Shown here: in pieces, positions 28,952 to 35,941 of the stretch
Position numbering within the stretch: the first letter of the stretch is position 1
How the letters are laid out: each line of letters opens with the position of its first letter
DNA from: UBA4742 sp963734965
GTDB lineage: Bacteria > Actinomycetota > Acidimicrobiia > Acidimicrobiales > Acidimicrobilacustridaceae
DNA: 64,000 nt
Assembly: GCA_963734965.1 (NCBI GenBank)
Contig: CAVTJK010000003.1
Span: 1,054,001 to 1,118,000, forward strand
Direction of reading: 5' to 3'
Notes under the pieces: model-generated
Database searches by the model: none
What the model was told of the DNA's origin: nothing
What the model saw: only the letters and a program-made list of their open reading frames with translations
Program-made: the position numbers and the translations under genes

Positions 28952-29036
28952 GCACCAGTGGCGGAATCAGGCAGACGCGCAGGGTTTAGGTCCCTGTGCC
29001 CGCAAGGGCGTCCGGGTTCGATTCCCGGCTGGTGCA
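28952..29036 (+). tRNA. tRNA-Leu (anticodon UAG)
   Basis: 85-nt class II tRNA. Acceptor arms GCACCAG (28952-28958) and CTGGTGC (29029-29035) pair perfectly, with discriminator A at 29036. The anticodon stem CAGGG/CCCTG closes the loop TTTAGGT, giving anticodon TAG at 28987-28989 (decodes CUA and related Leu codons). A long variable arm GCCCGCAAGGGC and a GGTTCGATTCC T-arm are present. CCA is not encoded. Confidence 0.96.
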
Positions 29037-29062
29037 CGACGATCCGATCGGCTGCCACGTCG

Positions 29063-30007
29063 TCAGGTCACCGCCGGCGCCGGGCTGACGAAGTAGTGGC
29101 CCTGGTCGAGATCGTCGAGCAGTCCGAGCTCGGTGGGCTGCCAGGGCAGGAGATCCCGGGTCAGCGTGCTCGACGCGGGGCTGTCGGCGCCGATGAAGTG
29201 GGCGAGCCACGTGAAGTGGGCGCCCGCGGCATCGGGATCGATCGAGACGACCGGCACGTTCAGATGTCGCCCGATGACCTCGGCGATGGCCCGGATGGGC
29301 ACGCCCTCGTCGGCGACGGCGTGCAGCGTCGATCCGGCCGGGGCTCCTTCGACCGCGAGCTTGAACAGGCGCGCCGAATCGTCGCGGTGCACGGCTGGCC
29401 AGCGATTCGCGCCGTCACCGAGGTAGCCCGAGACCCCGGCCTCGCGGGCGATGCTGACCAGCGTCGCCATGAAGCCGTTGTCCCCGTCGCCGTGGTTGGT
29501 CGGCGGCAGGCGGACGATCGACGAGCGAACGCCACGATCGGCGAAGGCGAGCACGAGCTCGGAGGTCTGCCAGCGGGTCCGGGGACCGAGGCCGAGTGCG
29601 GCCGGAACGCCGTCCTCACCGTGCCCGTCTCGTTCGGTGGCCACCCTTCCGGGCGCGACCCCGAGGGTCCCCGAGGCGATGACGAGGGGCCGCTCCGATC
29701 CGCTGAGCGCGTCGCTGAAGACCTCGACGGCGCGGCGATCGGCATCGGCGGCGCCCTGGAAGTCGCCGGTGAAGGCGATGTCGTGCTTGAACGCCAGGTG
29801 GATGACCCCGTCGGACGCGGCCGCGGCGCGGCTCAGGACCTCGAGGTCGTCGAGGGTGCCCCGCTCGACCTCGGCGCCGGCGGCCACCAGGGCGGCAGCC
29901 GACTCGTCCGAGCGGGCCAGGCCCACGACCTGGTGGCCCGCGGCGAGGAGCTCGGAGACGACGGCGGAACCGATCCAACCCGATGCGCCGGTGATGAACA
30001 CACCCAT
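29063..30007 (-). CDS. NAD(P)-dependent SDR / epimerase-type protein
   Basis: Intact 314-residue extended short-chain dehydrogenase. The N-terminus MGVFITGASGWIGSAVVSEL holds the GxxGxxG nucleotide site; LVIASGTLGVAPG sits at the catalytic Ser position. The normal YxxxK is not obvious, so it may be a reductase-like or NmrA-like variant. It is divergent from a TetR regulator at 30115, whose operator region lies between them, so repression by that TetR is likely. Substrate unknown. Confidence 0.85.
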   Translation of the reverse strand: MGVFITGASGWIGSAVVSELLAAGHQVVGLARSDESAAALVAAGAEVERGTLDDLEVLSRAAAASDGVIHLAFKHDIAFTGDFQGAADADRRAVEVFSDALSGSERPLVIASGTLGVAPGRVATERDGHGEDGVPAALGLGPRTRWQTSELVLAFADRGVRSSIVRLPPTNHGDGDNGFMATLVSIAREAGVSGYLGDGANRWPAVHRDDSARLFKLAVEGAPAGSTLHAVADEGVPIRAIAEVIGRHLNVPVVSIDPDAAGAHFTWLAHFIGADSPASSTLTRDLLPWQPTELGLLDDLDQGHYFVSPAPAVT

Positions 30008-30049
30008 GATGACCTCCAGATCTCGTGCGACTCGGGAGCCGAGCGCACC

Positions 30050-30099
30050 ATGTCAGCTACTGTCATCACTGTAGCGGATGATGTCAGGAACTGTCGTCA
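30050..30099. promoter_or_regulatory. Putative TetR operator: duplicated 19-bp half plus 18-bp imperfect palindrome
   Basis: ATGTCAGCTACTGTCATCA (30050-30068) and ATGTCAGGAACTGTCGTCA (30081-30099) agree at 16 of 19 positions, 31 bp apart. Overlapping them, CTACTGTCATCACTGTAG (30057-30074) is an 18-bp palindrome with 14 of 18 matches. The block sits between the divergent SDR and TetR genes. Confidence 0.5.
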
Positions 30100-30114
30100 G
30101 GTACGATCGGCGGC

Positions 30115-30696
30115 ATGAGTCGGTGGGAGCCAGACGCGCAGGGCCGCCTCCAGCAGGCCGCCCTGGCCCTCTACGGCGAGCGGGGCTTCGAGCGGACGAC
30201 CGTCGCCGAGATCGCCGAGCGCGCCGGGCTGACCGAGCGGACCTTCTTCCGCTACTTCGCCGACAAGCGCGAGGTCCTGTTCGCCGGGAGTGCCACCCTG
30301 CAGGAGCTGCTCGTCACCGGCGTCGCTGACGCGCCGGCCGAGGCCTCGCCCATCGACGCCGTCGCCATGGCCCTCGAAGCGGCGGCGGCCATGTTCCACG
30401 AGCGGCGGGACCACTCCGTGCAGCGCCAGTCCGTCATCGCCGCCAACCCCGAGTTGCAGGAGCGCGAGTTGATCAAGCTCGCCACGCTGGCCGCGGCGCT
30501 GGCCGACGCGCTGCGGCGGAGGGGCGTCGCCGACTCCACCGCGGCACTGGCGGCCGAGGCCGGGATCGCGGTGTTCAAGGTCGCCTTCGAACGCTGGACG
30601 AGCGAGGCCAACTCCGCGGATCTGGACGAGCTCATCCGCGACTCGTTCGGTCAGCTGAGAGCCGTGGCCGCGGGGTCGGCACCAGGCGCGCCCTAG
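30115..30696 (+). CDS. TetR-family transcriptional regulator
   Basis: 193-residue regulator. The N-terminal HTH reads ALYGERGFERTTVAEIAER and AGLTERTFFRYFADKREVLF, a textbook TetR domain (residues 10-57). The C-terminal ligand domain is Ala-rich and helical. ATG 30115 begins 15 bp after the repeat block 30050-30099. Divergent SDR gene is the probable target; ligand unknown. Confidence 0.92.
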   Translation: MSRWEPDAQGRLQQAALALYGERGFERTTVAEIAERAGLTERTFFRYFADKREVLFAGSATLQELLVTGVADAPAEASPIDAVAMALEAAAAMFHERRDHSVQRQSVIAANPELQERELIKLATLAAALADALRRRGVADSTAALAAEAGIAVFKVAFERWTSEANSADLDELIRDSFGQLRAVAAGSAPGAP

Positions 30697-30732
30697 CGTT
30701 CGATTCCCGCGAGGTGGATGGGGCTCGTCTGG

Positions 30733-31575
30733 TCAGTCGACCCGCGCGCCGGCGCGAACAACGCTGAGGTAACGGCGCGAGGCCCGGTTGCCCATCTGCG
30801 TGCGGATGTGTTCGGCGATGGCGTCGAGCAGGGGCTCGCGCACGTCAGGGTCGAGCTTGCGATACAGCGACGTCGAGCGCAGGAGGTCGGCGAACCCGTC
30901 CCCGTCGAACCACTGCACCGTCGGGTACCACCGCACGGTCGTCGGGCCGAACAGGCCGGCCGGAGGATCGTTGGGCGGTCCCCATCCTTCGTCGGTGGCT
31001 CGCACTTCGTCCTCGAGGGGCGGATGGCCCCAGGCTGGGTTGCCCGGGCAGAAGCGCTCGTGCAGGTCGGCCGTCTCGGCGTACACCTCGGGTTCGCCCG
31101 GTCGTCGGACGACGACGTTGCCGAGCAGAGCCATCCAGCCACCGGGACGAATGACCTCGTGAGCTCGGCGCCAGCCGATGGACGGATCGACCCAATGCCA
31201 TGCCGACGCCGCGACCAGGACGTCGAATCGACGACCTTGGTCGGCCCACTCCTCGAACGATGACGTCTCGACCTCGACGTTCGGAGCCCCCGCCAGCCGG
31301 TCGCGGGCCAGGGCGGCCATGTCTGCTCCCCGCTCGACCGCGGTGACCGAGCAACCGAGGCGGGCGAGCGAGCGCGTCGCCTGCCCCGTACCGCAGCCCA
31401 CCTCGAGCACCGCTGACCGCTCGTCCAGGCCGGTGATGGCGGCGAGATCCACGAACAGCTCGTCGGGATAGCTCGGCCGCACCCGGTCGTAGAGGTCGGG
31501 CACCTCGTTGAAGACCAGACCGATCCGATGCTGCTCCGCGCCTTCCATGTGACGATCTTGCCGCAATTGGGTCAT
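30733..31575 (-). CDS. SAM-dependent methyltransferase
   Basis: 280-residue class I methyltransferase: VLEVGCGTGQATRSLARLG is motif I, FDVLVAASAWHWVDP is the post-motif region (AWHW typical of Methyltransf_11 proteins). ATG 31575 overlaps the stop of the SRPBCC gene by ATGA, so it is the third gene of a SnoaL-SRPBCC-methyltransferase operon transcribed from the MarR operator region near 32.5 kb. Substrate unknown; a small molecule is likely given the partners. Confidence 0.88.
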   Translation of the reverse strand: MTQLRQDRHMEGAEQHRIGLVFNEVPDLYDRVRPSYPDELFVDLAAITGLDERSAVLEVGCGTGQATRSLARLGCSVTAVERGADMAALARDRLAGAPNVEVETSSFEEWADQGRRFDVLVAASAWHWVDPSIGWRRAHEVIRPGGWMALLGNVVVRRPGEPEVYAETADLHERFCPGNPAWGHPPLEDEVRATDEGWGPPNDPPAGLFGPTTVRWYPTVQWFDGDGFADLLRSTSLYRKLDPDVREPLLDAIAEHIRTQMGNRASRRYLSVVRAGARVD

Positions 31576-32087
31576 TCGGGGTTGGCCAGGAGCCCCAGCG
31601 GGTGAGAGGTGGTGTCGTGGTCTTCCGCCACGGTCTTGAGCCGTCGCAACGTCTCACCCAGGTTCGTCTCCAGGTCCGCCTGGCGGTCGGTGACGCCCAT
31701 GAGCAGACGGTCGGCCAGGCGGAAGTACCAGGGCATGTCGCGGAGCACGGCGAAGGACTCGGTCACCTCGGTGCCTTCGCCGGTCGCTTCGAAGGCGTAG
31801 GTCCACCGCGTCATGTCGCGGCCGAGGTGACCGGTCACGAACGCGAACTCACGACCTGGCTCGGCGACTCGCACGGTTGGCTTGGTCGACCACCGGGCGA
31901 TGCCTCTGCGGTTGGTGCCTCTGAAGCGAGCCCCGACCACAGGTCCGGTGGCACCGTCGATCCATTCGCAGGCTCGACACTCCGGGCTCCACTCGCCCAT
32001 CCGACCGACATCGGACACGAGCGCGTAGAGCTCCGCGGGGGACGCGGCGATGCAGGTGCTCGCCTGTCCGTGAGCACCGGCCTTCAC
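31572..32087 (-). CDS. SRPBCC / polyketide cyclase-like protein
   Basis: 171-residue START-like protein. The pattern IAASPAELYALVSDVGRMGEW followed by WSPECRACEWIDG and ARFRGTNRRGIARWST is typical of SRPBCC proteins with a deep hydrophobic pocket. It overlaps both neighbours by ATGA (32084-32087 and 31572-31575). Binding or transformation of a small hydrophobic ligand is inferred. Confidence 0.85.
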   Translation of the reverse strand: MKAGAHGQASTCIAASPAELYALVSDVGRMGEWSPECRACEWIDGATGPVVGARFRGTNRRGIARWSTKPTVRVAEPGREFAFVTGHLGRDMTRWTYAFEATGEGTEVTESFAVLRDMPWYFRLADRLLMGVTDRQADLETNLGETLRRLKTVAEDHDTTSHPLGLLANPE

Positions 32088-32473
32088 GAGCCGCTCGCGA
32101 GCGCGGCCAGCATCGCGCTGGTGTCATTGGCGAAGTGGGCAGCGTGGACCTTGCCATCGGTGATGGTCCACGTGTGCACCTCCGGGACGTCGAAAGCTGC
32201 TCCGTTCGCGTTGACCGAACCCCGGATGTGCCCGATCTGGATCACCTGTCCGTCCGCCTCGAACAGGGCATCGGTCGTCAGCACGGAGTCGATGGTGGTG
32301 ACGAGAACGGCGGCGAACCGAGTCACGCCTTCATGGCCGACATGACGGCCTCCCCACGGCAATCGGGAGTCCTGGGTGATCACGCAGTCGGAGGCACTGA
32401 GTTCGAGCAGCTGCTCGAGATCCCGCGCCGCGAACAGTTCGTACACCCGTTCCACGAGCTCGATGTCTGACAT
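32084..32473 (-). CDS. SnoaL-like / NTF2-fold protein
   Basis: 129-residue cone-shaped-barrel protein: LVERVYELFAARDLEQLLEL, then VTRFAAVLVTTIDSVLT and VPEVHTWTITDGKVHAAHF. ATG 32473 is preferred over an upstream TTG because GGAGGAG lies 7 nt upstream. First gene of the three-gene operon; its promoter overlaps the palindromic operator 32490-32525 shared with the divergent MarR gene. Confidence 0.85.
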   Translation of the reverse strand: MSDIELVERVYELFAARDLEQLLELSASDCVITQDSRLPWGGRHVGHEGVTRFAAVLVTTIDSVLTTDALFEADGQVIQIGHIRGSVNANGAAFDVPEVHTWTITDGKVHAAHFANDTSAMLAALASGS

Positions 32474-32489
32474 GGTCAACTCCTCCGAT

Positions 32490-32525
32490 ATACTTCGGCA
32501 GCCGAAGCTTTGGTTCCCGAAGTAT
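32490..32525. promoter_or_regulatory. Palindromic MarR operator between divergent genes
   Basis: ATACTTCGG (32490-32498) and CCGAAGTAT (32517-32525) form a perfect 9-bp inverted repeat; inside it CTTCGG-CAG-CCGAAG (32493-32507) is a second perfect palindrome. It lies 16 bp from the SnoaL ATG and 12 bp from the MarR GTG, so one repressor could control both. Confidence 0.65.
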
Positions 32526-32536
32526 CCTCGGTAGGT

Positions 32537-32998
32537 GTGAATCCGTCAAGCGAGCTCCCGACCGATCGGCTGGCGGTCGGCCAGCTCCTCGGGCGCCTCC
32601 TGCACCACTTCCGCCTCGAGCTCTTCGCCGAGCGCGAGGAGCGGTTCCCGGACCTGCGCTTCCCGCATCTGCAGATCTGGGGGAACGTCGGCATCGACGG
32701 CATCCGGCTCACGGCCCTTGCCGACCGGGCCGGTCTTGGCTTGCCGGCTTGTTCCGAGCTCGTCGACGATCTCCAGCGGCTCGGCTACCTGGAGCGGCGT
32801 CCGGACCCCACCGATGGCCGGGCCAAGCTGATCTTCCCGACCGTGCTCGGCCGCGAGGTCCTCGACGCGGCCGGCACCGCGGTGGCCGACCTCGAACAGC
32901 GTTGGCGGGGGAGCCTTCCGGCGGGCGAGTTCGACCGCGCGTGTCGCACCCTCGACGAGCTGCTGGGCCGCCTCGAGCAACCCCGGGCGAGCAGCTAG
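32537..32998 (+). CDS. MarR-family transcriptional regulator
   Basis: 153-residue winged-helix regulator. IDGIRLTALADRAGLGLPAC is the DNA-recognition helix region, followed by LVDDLQRLGYLERRPDPTDGR with the typical MarR wing. GTG 32537 is chosen: a TTG further upstream (32510) falls within the operator, while TATCCT at 32523-32528 is a -10 box that would give a near-leaderless transcript. Probably represses itself and the divergent SnoaL operon. Confidence 0.85.
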   Translation: MNPSSELPTDRLAVGQLLGRLLHHFRLELFAEREERFPDLRFPHLQIWGNVGIDGIRLTALADRAGLGLPACSELVDDLQRLGYLERRPDPTDGRAKLIFPTVLGREVLDAAGTAVADLEQRWRGSLPAGEFDRACRTLDELLGRLEQPRASS

Positions 32999-33182
32999 GT
33001 CGTCGGCCCGCATCGATCGGCCGGCGCTCCGACTCCTGGCGCGAACGCCATGAGGGGCGGCGCCGACCGCCCACCGACATTTGTAGCCAGAGAGTCAAAA
33101 CTTTCCTCGACACTCCCCGGACCAGGTGCGACGATCGAAGCCTCGCTCCACTCTGGGGCGAGACGCTGGGAGGGAAACACAC

Positions 33183-33815
33183 ATGCTCCTGTTTTCGAGA
33201 GTGGCAACGTTGCGCGGTAGCGAACGAAATTCGTTGGCCTGGGCGGTAGAGGTGTCGGGCTACGTGGACGCCCACAGCGATCACTCGGTCTCGCTGTGGC
33301 GGTCCGACTTCGGGCGCCCGGTCGGCACGGTGATCTGGAGTGCGTGGGTCGAGTCCCACGATGACCTGGCCAAGGGCTTCGCCACCCTGGCGACCGACGA
33401 CGGCTACCACACGCTGATCGAGAAGGGTCAGGAGTTCGTGACCGATCCGCCGAGCGACTTCCTGCGCGAGGCCGTCCATGGAGGCCCCGCCGATGCGGCT
33501 CCGCCCATCGGGGCGGTCACGACGGTGACGACCGCCGTGATCGGCAACGGTCGCTACAGCGATGCCATCGGCTGGGGCATCGAGATGGCGCAACTGGTCG
33601 AGCAGGTGTCCGGTGCGCCCACGATGTTCCTGGTCGACAGCTACGGGACCTTCGGCCAGGTCACCTGGTTGAGCGGCGCGGCCGACATGGCCGCCGCCGA
33701 CAAGGCCGGGCAGGCGATCAACGCCGATGCCGAGTACATGAAGCGGCTGGGCGATGCGGGCGACCTGTTCGTCCCCGCGTCGGGCGACCGCGGCCTGGTG
33801 ACGCGCATCGCCTGA
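33183..33815 (+). CDS. Hypothetical protein (two-repeat alpha/beta, ligand- or stress-related)
   Basis: 210-residue protein, intact; ATG 33183 has GGGAGGG 8 nt upstream. It contains SLWRSDFGRPVGTVIWSAW and, in the second half, PTMFLVDSYGTFGQVTWLSG, which look like two copies of a ferredoxin-like/dimeric alpha-beta barrel unit. No transmembrane segment or catalytic motif. I do not recognise a named family with certainty. Confidence 0.6.
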   Translation: MLLFSRVATLRGSERNSLAWAVEVSGYVDAHSDHSVSLWRSDFGRPVGTVIWSAWVESHDDLAKGFATLATDDGYHTLIEKGQEFVTDPPSDFLREAVHGGPADAAPPIGAVTTVTTAVIGNGRYSDAIGWGIEMAQLVEQVSGAPTMFLVDSYGTFGQVTWLSGAADMAAADKAGQAINADAEYMKRLGDAGDLFVPASGDRGLVTRIA

Positions 33816-33888
33816 TCACCCCGCCGCCCGATCGACCGGCGGCAGACGGGGCTCGTTCTGATCCCCATCTGCAGCCGCGATCTCGGTG

Positions 33889-33922
33889 GCGCCACCACCC
33901 CAACTACTTGGGGTGGTGGCGC
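33889..33922 (+). terminator. 15-bp perfect-stem hairpin (terminator-like, no U-tract)
   Basis: Arms GCGCCACCACCCCAA (33889-33903) and TTGGGGTGGTGGCGC (33908-33922) pair completely around loop CTAC. It lies 73 bp after the stop of the upstream gene and 26 bp before the next ATG. No T-run follows. An alternative 12-bp palindrome GGTGGCGCCACC (33885-33896) overlaps the left arm. Confidence 0.55.
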
Positions 33923-33948
33923 ATGGCCATCGGTCAGACACTCAGGTC

Positions 33949-34374
33949 ATGACCACCACCGAAGACAACAAGGCCCTCGTCCGCGACTTCATCGGCGCGT
34001 TGTTCACCAAGGGCGATCCGAACGCCGCCGAGGACTACCTCGCCGAAGACTTCGTGAACCACGATCCGCCGTTCGGCGCGAGTGCCGACCGGGCGGGGAT
34101 GGCGAGCGCCGGCGCCATGTTCCGAGCCGTCTGCCCCGACTGGCACAGCGATCTGCACATGTTGGTCGCCGAAGACGATGTCGTGGTCGAGCGCTTCACC
34201 GCATCGGGCACCCACACCGGCGCCGACATCATGGGCGTCGCCGCGTCGGGCAAGGTGATCGAGCTCGCAGGGATCAACATCTTCCGCGTCCGCGACGGCC
34301 GGATCGTCGAGCGCTGGGGACGGCTCGACGACCTGGGCCTCTTGGGACAACTGGGGCTGATCGACCACTCGTGA
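33949..34374 (+). CDS. SnoaL-like polyketide cyclase / ester cyclase family protein
   Basis: 141-residue NTF2-fold protein. LVRDFIGALFTKGDPNAAED, then FRAVCPDWHSDLHMLVAEDD and GINIFRVRDGRIVERWGRLD match the SnoaL-like ester-cyclase group. It overlaps the LuxR regulator gene by GTGA. Likely binds or converts a small molecule; reaction unknown. Confidence 0.88.
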   Translation: MTTTEDNKALVRDFIGALFTKGDPNAAEDYLAEDFVNHDPPFGASADRAGMASAGAMFRAVCPDWHSDLHMLVAEDDVVVERFTASGTHTGADIMGVAASGKVIELAGINIFRVRDGRIVERWGRLDDLGLLGQLGLIDHS

Positions 34375-35510
34375 GCGATCCCGACCGAGACCCGGTCACC
34401 CAGGCCGCATCGGGTCTAGCGTGGGACGCAGTGACCGTCTCGGGATCGCGCGCTTCGCTGTGGAAGCGCGGGCCCGCGGCCATGGAGCGGCTCGGCGACG
34501 AGGGACTCGACCTCGCTGGGTTTCGGGACGAATGCCTCCGGCAGCTCCGATCGTTGCTGTCGGTGGACGCGGCCTTCTTCGCGACCGTCGATCCCGTGAC
34601 CATGTTGTTCACCTCGGCTCTGGCTGAGGAGCCATTGGCCGAGGTGACCACGCTCTTCCTCGACAACGAGTTCGGTCAGACCGATGTGAACAAGTTCGCC
34701 CGACTCGCGGCCTCCCACGAGGCAGTTGGATCGCTCGATCTGGCCACGAACGGCCAGCGCTCGACGAGCCCTCGCTACCGAGAGGTGCTCGCTCCCCTCG
34801 GCCTCGGGGACGAGGTCCGGGTGGCCCTCGTGTCCAACGGCTCCTGCTGGGGCGTGCTGTGCCTGCACCGGGAGGAGTCCTCGTTCGGCTTCGACGGCGA
34901 CGAGATCGCGCTGCTGCGAGCGATGGCTCCTCACGTCGCCGCTGGATTGCGCCGCACTACGGCGCTGTTCCCGGCCCGGCCCGAGAGCTCCGCGGCTGAC
35001 GGTCCGGGGATTGTCATCCTCGACACCGACCTCTCCGTGATCTCGATCAATCCGCAGGCCGAGAGATGGCTCGGTGAGATCGCGGATGGCGACGGCCCGA
35101 ACCACCTCGACCTGCCGATGCCGATCGTCGCCTTGGCCTCGAGCGTGGTCGGGGACGGATGGGAAGGTGAGCGGGCACCGACGGCGGCCCGATTGAGACG
35201 TCGTGAGGGCGGTTGGATCAACGTCCAGGCCTCGAGGCTCAATGGGATCGCCGGCCCTCAGGTCGCGGTCATCTTGGACGCGGCGAGCACCTCGCAGGTC
35301 AGCTCGCTGTTGCTGGCCGCGCACGGTCTCACCCCGGCCCAGAGCCGGGTGGCGGCTCTGGTCCTGCAGGGCCGTTCCACTCGTTCCATCGTGTCGGAGC
35401 TGCACATCTCCTCGAACACGCTTCAGGAGCACCTGCACGCGGTGTTCGACAAGTTCGGCGTCGGAAGCCGCCGGGAATTGGTCGTCGCGCTGTCGGGCCG
35501 TCCCGGCTGA
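34371..35510 (+). CDS. LuxR-type transcriptional regulator with GAF/PAS-like sensor
   Basis: 379-residue regulator. The N-terminal two-thirds resemble a GAF-like ligand domain (VALVSNGSCWGVLCLHREES) and a PAS-like segment (GIVILDTDLSVISINPQAERW). The C-terminus is a LuxR helix-turn-helix: GLTPAQSRVAALVLQGRSTR and IVSELHISSNTLQEHLHAVF, ending in VGSRRELVVALS. It overlaps the SnoaL gene by GTGA. A 17-bp-stem hairpin (35485-35526) surrounds its stop codon. Confidence 0.9.
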   Translation: MSDPDRDPVTQAASGLAWDAVTVSGSRASLWKRGPAAMERLGDEGLDLAGFRDECLRQLRSLLSVDAAFFATVDPVTMLFTSALAEEPLAEVTTLFLDNEFGQTDVNKFARLAASHEAVGSLDLATNGQRSTSPRYREVLAPLGLGDEVRVALVSNGSCWGVLCLHREESSFGFDGDEIALLRAMAPHVAAGLRRTTALFPARPESSAADGPGIVILDTDLSVISINPQAERWLGEIADGDGPNHLDLPMPIVALASSVVGDGWEGERAPTAARLRRREGGWINVQASRLNGIAGPQVAVILDAASTSQVSSLLLAAHGLTPAQSRVAALVLQGRSTRSIVSELHISSNTLQEHLHAVFDKFGVGSRRELVVALSGRPG

Positions 35511-35526
35511 CGGCCCGACAGCGCGA
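35485..35526. terminator. 17-bp perfect-stem bidirectional terminator enclosing a stop codon
   Basis: TCGCGCTGTCGGGCCGT (35485-35501) and ACGGCCCGACAGCGCGA (35510-35526) form a perfect stem around loop CCCGGCTG; the TGA of the LuxR gene spans loop and arm (35508-35510). It lies between the convergent LuxR and monooxygenase genes. Confidence 0.7.
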
Positions 35527-35536
35527 GGTGTCCTCG

Positions 35537-35854
35537 TCAGCTTCGAGCGGCGACCAGGCCACGCGTGACGCGGGTGGGCTCGTCGATCACCTGGAAGCGC
35601 CGGACGTTCGGGTTGTCGAGGTTGGGATGGGCTCCGACATCGGCGAACAGCTGGGAGGCCATGAACCGGTCGAGATCGGCCTCGGTGGAGAACGTGTAGA
35701 CGCCGCCGTAGGTGTTCGTGTCGGGGTCCGCGAGCCAGACCTTCGACTCCAACCCCTCCACGGCCGCGAACGCGGGCGCGACCTGCTCGCAGAGCGACTC
35801 GTAGTCGGGCTGGGTCAGGTCCTTGAGAGCAAAGGTGATGATGAGGATGTTCAT
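35537..35854 (-). CDS. YdhR-family monooxygenase-like protein
   Basis: 105-residue dimeric alpha/beta-barrel protein. It matches the YdhR type: ILIITFALKDLTQPDYESLC at the start, AFAAVEGLESKVWLADPDTN, then YGGVYTFSTEADLDRFM. Such proteins are putative cofactor-free monooxygenases. Convergent with the LuxR gene and divergent from the SARP gene at 35942. Confidence 0.85.
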   Translation of the reverse strand: MNILIITFALKDLTQPDYESLCEQVAPAFAAVEGLESKVWLADPDTNTYGGVYTFSTEADLDRFMASQLFADVGAHPNLDNPNVRRFQVIDEPTRVTRGLVAARS

Positions 35855-35902
35855 GACGTGCCTTCCTTCTGTTGGTGGATGGGTCATTGGTACGACGACG
35901 CA

Positions 35903-35935
35903 CTTGAGCCTGGCTTGAGGCCTGGGTCGTAGGCT
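35903..35935 (+). promoter_or_regulatory. SARP-type box: CTTGAG direct repeats and -10 TAGGCT
   Basis: CTTGAG at 35903 and CTTGAGG at 35914 are 11 bp apart; the second lies 9 nt before a -10 box TAGGCT (35930-35935), which places transcription start at about the GTG 35942. This spacing is the known geometry of SARP/AfsR binding sites, and the gene behind it is itself a SARP, so autoregulation is likely. Confidence 0.6.
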
Positions 35936-35941
35936 TGCGTC

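Noticed and set aside
28952..29036. tRNA-Leu as an integration site for the polysaccharide locus
   Set aside because: The locus lies on the 5' side of the tRNA, no integrase is nearby, and I found no repeat of the tRNA 3' end in the window.
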